A stretch of DNA of 7,098 nucleotides from NCBI RefSeq assembly GCF_035515035.1, contig NZ_DATJCA010000002.1, forward strand, positions 1 through 7,098, in the 5' to 3' direction. The notes beneath the pieces are model-generated. The model made no database searches. It saw only the letters and a program-made list of their open reading frames with translations, and was not told the origin of the DNA. The translations under genes were made by a program, and so were the position numbers. The DNA is from Gelidibacter sp035515035. GTDB lineage: Bacteria; Bacteroidota; Bacteroidia; Flavobacteriales; Flavobacteriaceae. Position 1 is the first letter of the stretch. Each line of letters begins with the position of its first letter. Below are positions 4,839-7,098 of this stretch, piece by piece.

Positions 4839-6212
4839 ATGGCAAAAAAACCAAGCATCCCAAAAGGCACACGCGATTTCAATCCCGAAGAAGTTGCAAA
4901 ACGCAATTATATCTTTAATACCATCCGTCAAAGTTTTGAACGTTTCGGATTTCAACCCATTGAAACCCCGAGTTTTGAGAATTCTGAAACCTTGATGGGC
5001 AAATATGGCGAAGAAGGCGACCGACTGATCTTTAAAATCTTAAATTCCGGTGATTTCTTGAGCAAAGCCGATCAAATGGCTTATGATGCCAAGGACTCTA
5101 CGAAAATAACCCCTTCCATTTCAGAAAAGGCCCTCCGCTACGACCTTACGGTGCCTTTTGCCAGATACGTGGTACAACATCAAAACGATATCGAATTTCC
5201 TTTTAAACGCTACCAAATCCAACCGGTATGGCGGGCAGACCGTCCCCAGAAAGGTCGCTTTAGAGAGTTTTTCCAATGTGATGCCGATGTCGTAGGCTCG
5301 CAGTCTTTATGGCAAGAAGTGGAATTCGTCCAATTATACGATGCCGTGTTCACCGCTTTGAAATTGGAAGGCGTGACCATTAAAATCAACAACCGGAAAA
5401 TTTTGGCGGGCATTGCAGAGGTGATTGGTGCACAAGATAAGTTGATCGACTTTACCGTGGCCCTCGATAAATTGGATAAAATAGGCGAGGCCAAGGTCAA
5501 GGAAGAAATGTTGGGCAAAGGAATTCCTGAAGCTGGAATTGACAAATTGCAACCGTTGTTTAGTTTGTCAGGACCTTTTGAATCGCAGATTGCTCAATTG
5601 AAATCCATCTTGGCAACTTCTGAAGAAGGCAAAAAGGGGATTGAAGAACTTGAGTTTATAGATAAAGCCATTTCCGAGTTGAAATTGCAATCGGCGAGTT
5701 TGCAATTGGATGTCACTTTGGCCCGCGGACTCAATTATTACACCGGTGCCATCTTGGAAGTAGCGGCTCCAAAGAGCGTCGACATGGGTTCCATTGGTGG
5801 CGGTGGACGCTATGATGACCTTACCGGAATTTTCGGATTGAAGGACGTGAGTGGGGTTGGCATCAGCTTTGGCTTGGACCGCATTTACTTGGTGTTGGAA
5901 GCCTTGAATTTATTTCCAGAAACCATTACCAATACGGTAAAAGCCCTATTCATTAATTTTGGCGATGCAGAAGCCTTGGCCAGTATGAAAGCCATAAAAG
6001 AACTTCGGAAAAATGGCATTAATGCCGAATTGTACCCCGATAATAAAAAAACAGTCCGACAGTTTAATTACGCCAATAAACGCAACATCCCAAACGTAGT
6101 TTTAGTGGGTGCCTCAGAGCTGGAGAATGGAACCTATACCCTTAAAAACATGAACACTGGGGACCAACAGTCGGTGGATTTGGGGACTTTAGTGAAGATG
6201 TTGCAGGAATAA
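4839..6212 (+). CDS. hisS: histidyl-tRNA synthetase
   Basis: Cytoplasmic class II synthetase that charges tRNA-His using ATP and histidine. The 457-aa length fits the family. The N-terminal segment PKGTRDFNPEE (8-18) is typical. Motif 2 spans about 123-149, with RYQIQPVWRADRPQKGRFREF. The histidine-binding signature LARGLNYYTG lies at 294-303, then GGGGRYDDL (320-328). Motif 3, GVGISFGLDR (339-348), closes the catalytic core. The anticodon-binding domain fills about 365-457, with ALFINFG, AELYPDNKK and NVVLVGASELENG. All expected catalytic segments are present. The ATG at 4839 is the natural family start and follows directly on a tandem repeat. The gene stands alone, so it is probably monocistronic; no clear terminator follows its stop, though hairpins occur from 6386 on. 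Confidence 0.98.
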   Translation: MAKKPSIPKGTRDFNPEEVAKRNYIFNTIRQSFERFGFQPIETPSFENSETLMGKYGEEGDRLIFKILNSGDFLSKADQMAYDAKDSTKITPSISEKALRYDLTVPFARYVVQHQNDIEFPFKRYQIQPVWRADRPQKGRFREFFQCDADVVGSQSLWQEVEFVQLYDAVFTALKLEGVTIKINNRKILAGIAEVIGAQDKLIDFTVALDKLDKIGEAKVKEEMLGKGIPEAGIDKLQPLFSLSGPFESQIAQLKSILATSEEGKKGIEELEFIDKAISELKLQSASLQLDVTLARGLNYYTGAILEVAAPKSVDMGSIGGGGRYDDLTGIFGLKDVSGVGISFGLDRIYLVLEALNLFPETITNTVKALFINFGDAEALASMKAIKELRKNGINAELYPDNKKTVRQFNYANKRNIPNVVLVGASELENGTYTLKNMNTGDQQSVDLGTLVKMLQE

Positions 6213-6236
6213 TTAGTGTTGTAGCGAGGTTTGTTT

Positions 6237-6294
6237 CACAGAGGTTCGCAGAGTTGCACAGAGATTCACGGAGACTTATGGAATTTCGCAGACG
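6237..6294 (+). repeat. 10-bp-period CACAGAG array
   Basis: Consecutive units are CACAGAGGTT, CGCAGAGTTG, CACAGAGATT and CACGGAGACTT, then a diverged ATGGAATTT and CGCAGACG. The consensus is CRCAGAGNTT. It is inverted relative to 6727-6800 and begins 25 bp after the hisS stop. Confidence 0.75.
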
Positions 6295-6385
6295 TGTACT
6301 TGGGGTATTTTGCTTAAAGATAGAAACATAAGGCGTGACCCTTATTATAAACTAAATTTTAATTGCATCAGAATCATAAGAAGTT

Positions 6386-6447
6386 CCTTCCCTTTTTTAA
6401 GGGAAGGTGGATTTAAGCTCAGGAAAGAGCTTAAAGACGGAAGGGTT
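6386..6447 (+). repeat. REP-like element 1, two hairpins
   Basis: Hairpin 1 pairs CCTTCCCTT (6386-6394) with AAGGGAAGG (6399-6407) around TTTT. After GTGGA comes hairpin 2, TTTAAGCTC (6412-6420) with GAGCTTAAA (6427-6435), 9 perfect pairs. It ends with GACGGAAGGGTT (6436-6447). The same order recurs in reverse at 6517-6574. Confidence 0.75.
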
Positions 6448-6516
6448 ATCTATTCCAAAACACATTTAAAATTAAAAATATTTAAATTCGAGGTTTGATA
6501 ACTTATTATATAATTC

Positions 6517-6574
6517 AACCACCTCGTCTTCGATTCCTCGCTGTGAATCGAATCCACGCCTCCTTCAAAAGGAG
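6517..6574 (-). repeat. REP-like element 2, inverted copy with a different central stem
   Basis: Read on the minus strand: hairpin CTCCTT/AAGGAG (6574-6560), GTGGA, hairpin TTCGATTC/GAATCGAA (8 perfect pairs; plus-strand arms 6529-6536 and 6545-6552), then GACGAGGTGGTT (6528-6517). The flanking words match element 1, but the central arms differ in sequence while still pairing. It faces element 1 across 69 bp. Confidence 0.72.
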
Positions 6575-6616
6575 CAGAAGTTTAGATTGATCTAACTTTT
6601 AAATATTTTCCACAAA

Positions 6617-6649
6617 AAACCTCTCAGGTTTTCAAAACCTGAGAGGTTT
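6617..6649. repeat. perfect 16-bp-arm palindrome
   Basis: AAACCTCTCAGGTTTT (6617-6632) and AAAACCTGAGAGGTTT (6634-6649) are exact reverse complements around one C. Read leftward, the stem runs into a T6 stretch (6619-6614), so it might end transcription in that direction. Similar CCTGnCAGGTTTT palindromes are, from memory, dispersed in flavobacterial genomes. Confidence 0.8.
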
Positions 6650-6726
6650 GGCGCCACCAAACCCGTGCAATTCCATGAACTCTAAAGTTTATTGTTGTTA
6701 GAAACCTAGATGTTTCATGGCTAGTA

Positions 6727-6800
6727 TTCTCTGTGATCTCTGCGAAATTCTCTGTGTACCTCTGTGTAATTCTATCCGCGAGAGTTATCCGTGCAATTCC
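6727..6800 (-). repeat. CACAGAG-type array, reverse orientation
   Basis: On the plus strand it reads as repeated CTCTGTG/CTCTGCG units (TTCTCTGTG, ATCTCTGCG, ATTCTCTGTG, TACCTCTGTG), then the related ATCCGCG and ATCCGTGCAATTCC. On the minus strand these are CACAGAG and CGCAGAG units, as at 6237-6294. Unit spacing is less regular here. Confidence 0.65.
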
Positions 6801-6840
6801 AATCATTCATAACCTACAGCCAAAATAATCTATATAAGCA

Positions 6841-6858
6841 TCCGTGTAATCCGTGTCT
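6841..6858 (+). repeat. TCCGTGT 9-bp doublet
   Basis: TCCGTGTAA is followed directly by TCCGTGTCT. It probably belongs to the same AATCCGTG-type family as the copies at 2795 and 4356. Confidence 0.5.
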
Positions 6859-6889
6859 GAAAAAAATCGTCGTCGTCCGTATTACGCCT

Positions 6890-6912
6890 TTGTTGGTGTT
6901 TTCCACCAACAA
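6890..6912. repeat. perfect 9-bp hairpin
   Basis: TTGTTGGTG (6890-6898) pairs exactly with CACCAACAA (6904-6912) around TTTTC. It lacks a long T-run. It probably belongs to another dispersed intergenic repeat rather than being a terminator. Confidence 0.65.
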
Positions 6913-6956
6913 TTTCGGTCAGGTGGAGGTCTGTCAACTCTTAAACAATACCCACT

Positions 6957-6995
6957 AAAAAAAATCGCCTACTCCTTTTTAAAGAATAGACGATT
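6957..6995 (-). terminator. intrinsic terminator of the leftward gene at the right edge
   Basis: Read on the minus strand, AATCGTCTA (6995-6987) pairs with TAGGCGATT (6971-6963), one pair being G-U, and the stem runs into a T8 run (6964-6957). It begins 26 nt after the stop codon at 7022-7024. Confidence 0.8.
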
Positions 6996-7021
6996 GGCAA
7001 TAGTTGGTTGGTTAAACCGTA

Positions 7022-7098
7022 TTAAAATTTAATAATAATTTTCTTATGATAACTGTTCGTATTCGTTTCTACTTGAAGAATATAGTTCCCTTCCGCAA
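7022..7098 (-). CDS. C-terminal end of a probable T9SS-secreted protein, truncated by window edge
   Basis: Only the last 24 codons and the TAA (7024-7022) are inside the window. The residues read AEGNYILQVETNTNS followed by YHKKIIIKF and stop. This fits the end of a type A T9SS C-terminal sorting domain (Por_Secre_tail): a G-x-Y-hydrophobic strand, polar residues, a Lys pair and a hydrophobic-basic end. By family, this tail directs secretion through the type IX machinery and is cleaved off at the cell surface. The passenger domain lies outside the window, so its role is unknown. A good terminator just downstream supports a real gene end. Confidence 0.72.
   Translation of the reverse strand, partial: AEGNYILQVETNTNSYHKKIIIKF

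Larger units (their letters stand above)
6213..7021. other. 809-bp repeat-rich spacer without genes
   Basis: No credible gene lies between hisS and the leftward partial gene at the right edge; the short open frames translate repeat hairpins. From left to right it holds a 10-bp-period array (6237-6294), REP-like element 1 (6386-6447), REP-like element 2 in reverse (6517-6574), a perfect palindrome (6617-6649), a second array inverted to the first (6727-6800), a TCCGTGT doublet (6841-6858), a 9-bp hairpin (6890-6912) and a leftward terminator (6957-6995). Confidence 0.75.

Noticed and set aside
5210..5552. Minus-strand open frames inside hisS
   Set aside because: They are antisense shadows of a well-conserved synthetase gene.
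6386..6407. Rho-independent terminator of hisS
   Set aside because: The hairpin is strong but sits about 175 nt after the stop and is followed by GGTGG rather than a T-run; it belongs to the REP-like element.
6310..6498. 62-aa plus-strand open frame
   Set aside because: Its central part is a translation of REP-like element 1, and it has no family resemblance.
6624..6806. 60-aa minus-strand open frame
   Set aside because: It is made of the CACAGAG-type array and the palindrome arm.

Overview
The window looks like chromosomal DNA from a member of the Bacteroidota, most likely a flavobacterium (family Flavobacteriaceae). Five things point there: AT-rich intergenic DNA; candidate promoters of the Bacteroidota type (TTG, about 20 nt, then TAnnTTTG); ribosomal-protein starts without Shine-Dalgarno sequences; a partial gene at the right edge whose C-terminus resembles a type IX secretion (T9SS) sorting tail; and spacers packed with short dispersed hairpin repeats. 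No species can be named from the sequence alone.

Left part (1-2050). A LytTR-type response regulator runs leftward and is cut by the window edge. It diverges from the ribosomal-protein operon rpsF-rpsR-rplI (bS6, bS18, bL9), which has a plausible promoter with a perfect 7-bp dyad inside it and a strong intrinsic terminator after rplI. bS6 and bS18 are neighbours on the 30S platform. In Bacteroidota ribosomes, with bS21, they help hold the 16S 3' end so that Shine-Dalgarno pairing is suppressed.

Middle part (2050-4840). A small acidic protein of unknown function (158 aa, probably DUF6495) is followed, convergently, by a single MacB/FtsX-type ABC transporter permease with no ATPase gene in view. 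The permease gene sits between two same-orientation copies of a 29-bp degenerate repeat. The 715 bp between the permease and hisS hold no credible gene. They contain at least four kinds of dispersed repeat and a TAnnTTTG box.

Right part (4839-7098). hisS (histidyl-tRNA synthetase, 457 aa, complete) begins immediately after two tandem 28-bp hairpin repeats. The 809 bp after it hold no credible gene. Instead there is a nested arrangement: a 10-bp-period array, a pair of oppositely oriented REP-like elements, a perfect 16-bp-arm palindrome, and a second array inverted relative to the first. A leftward terminator and the last 24 codons of a probable T9SS-secreted protein close the window.

I see no new defence, mobile or biosynthetic system. 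The genes are mostly housekeeping. The unusual content is in the spacers: repeat elements whose stems covary, and repeats joined directly to the start codons of two genes, where they bring in purine-rich SD-like sequence in a lineage that mostly does not use SD.
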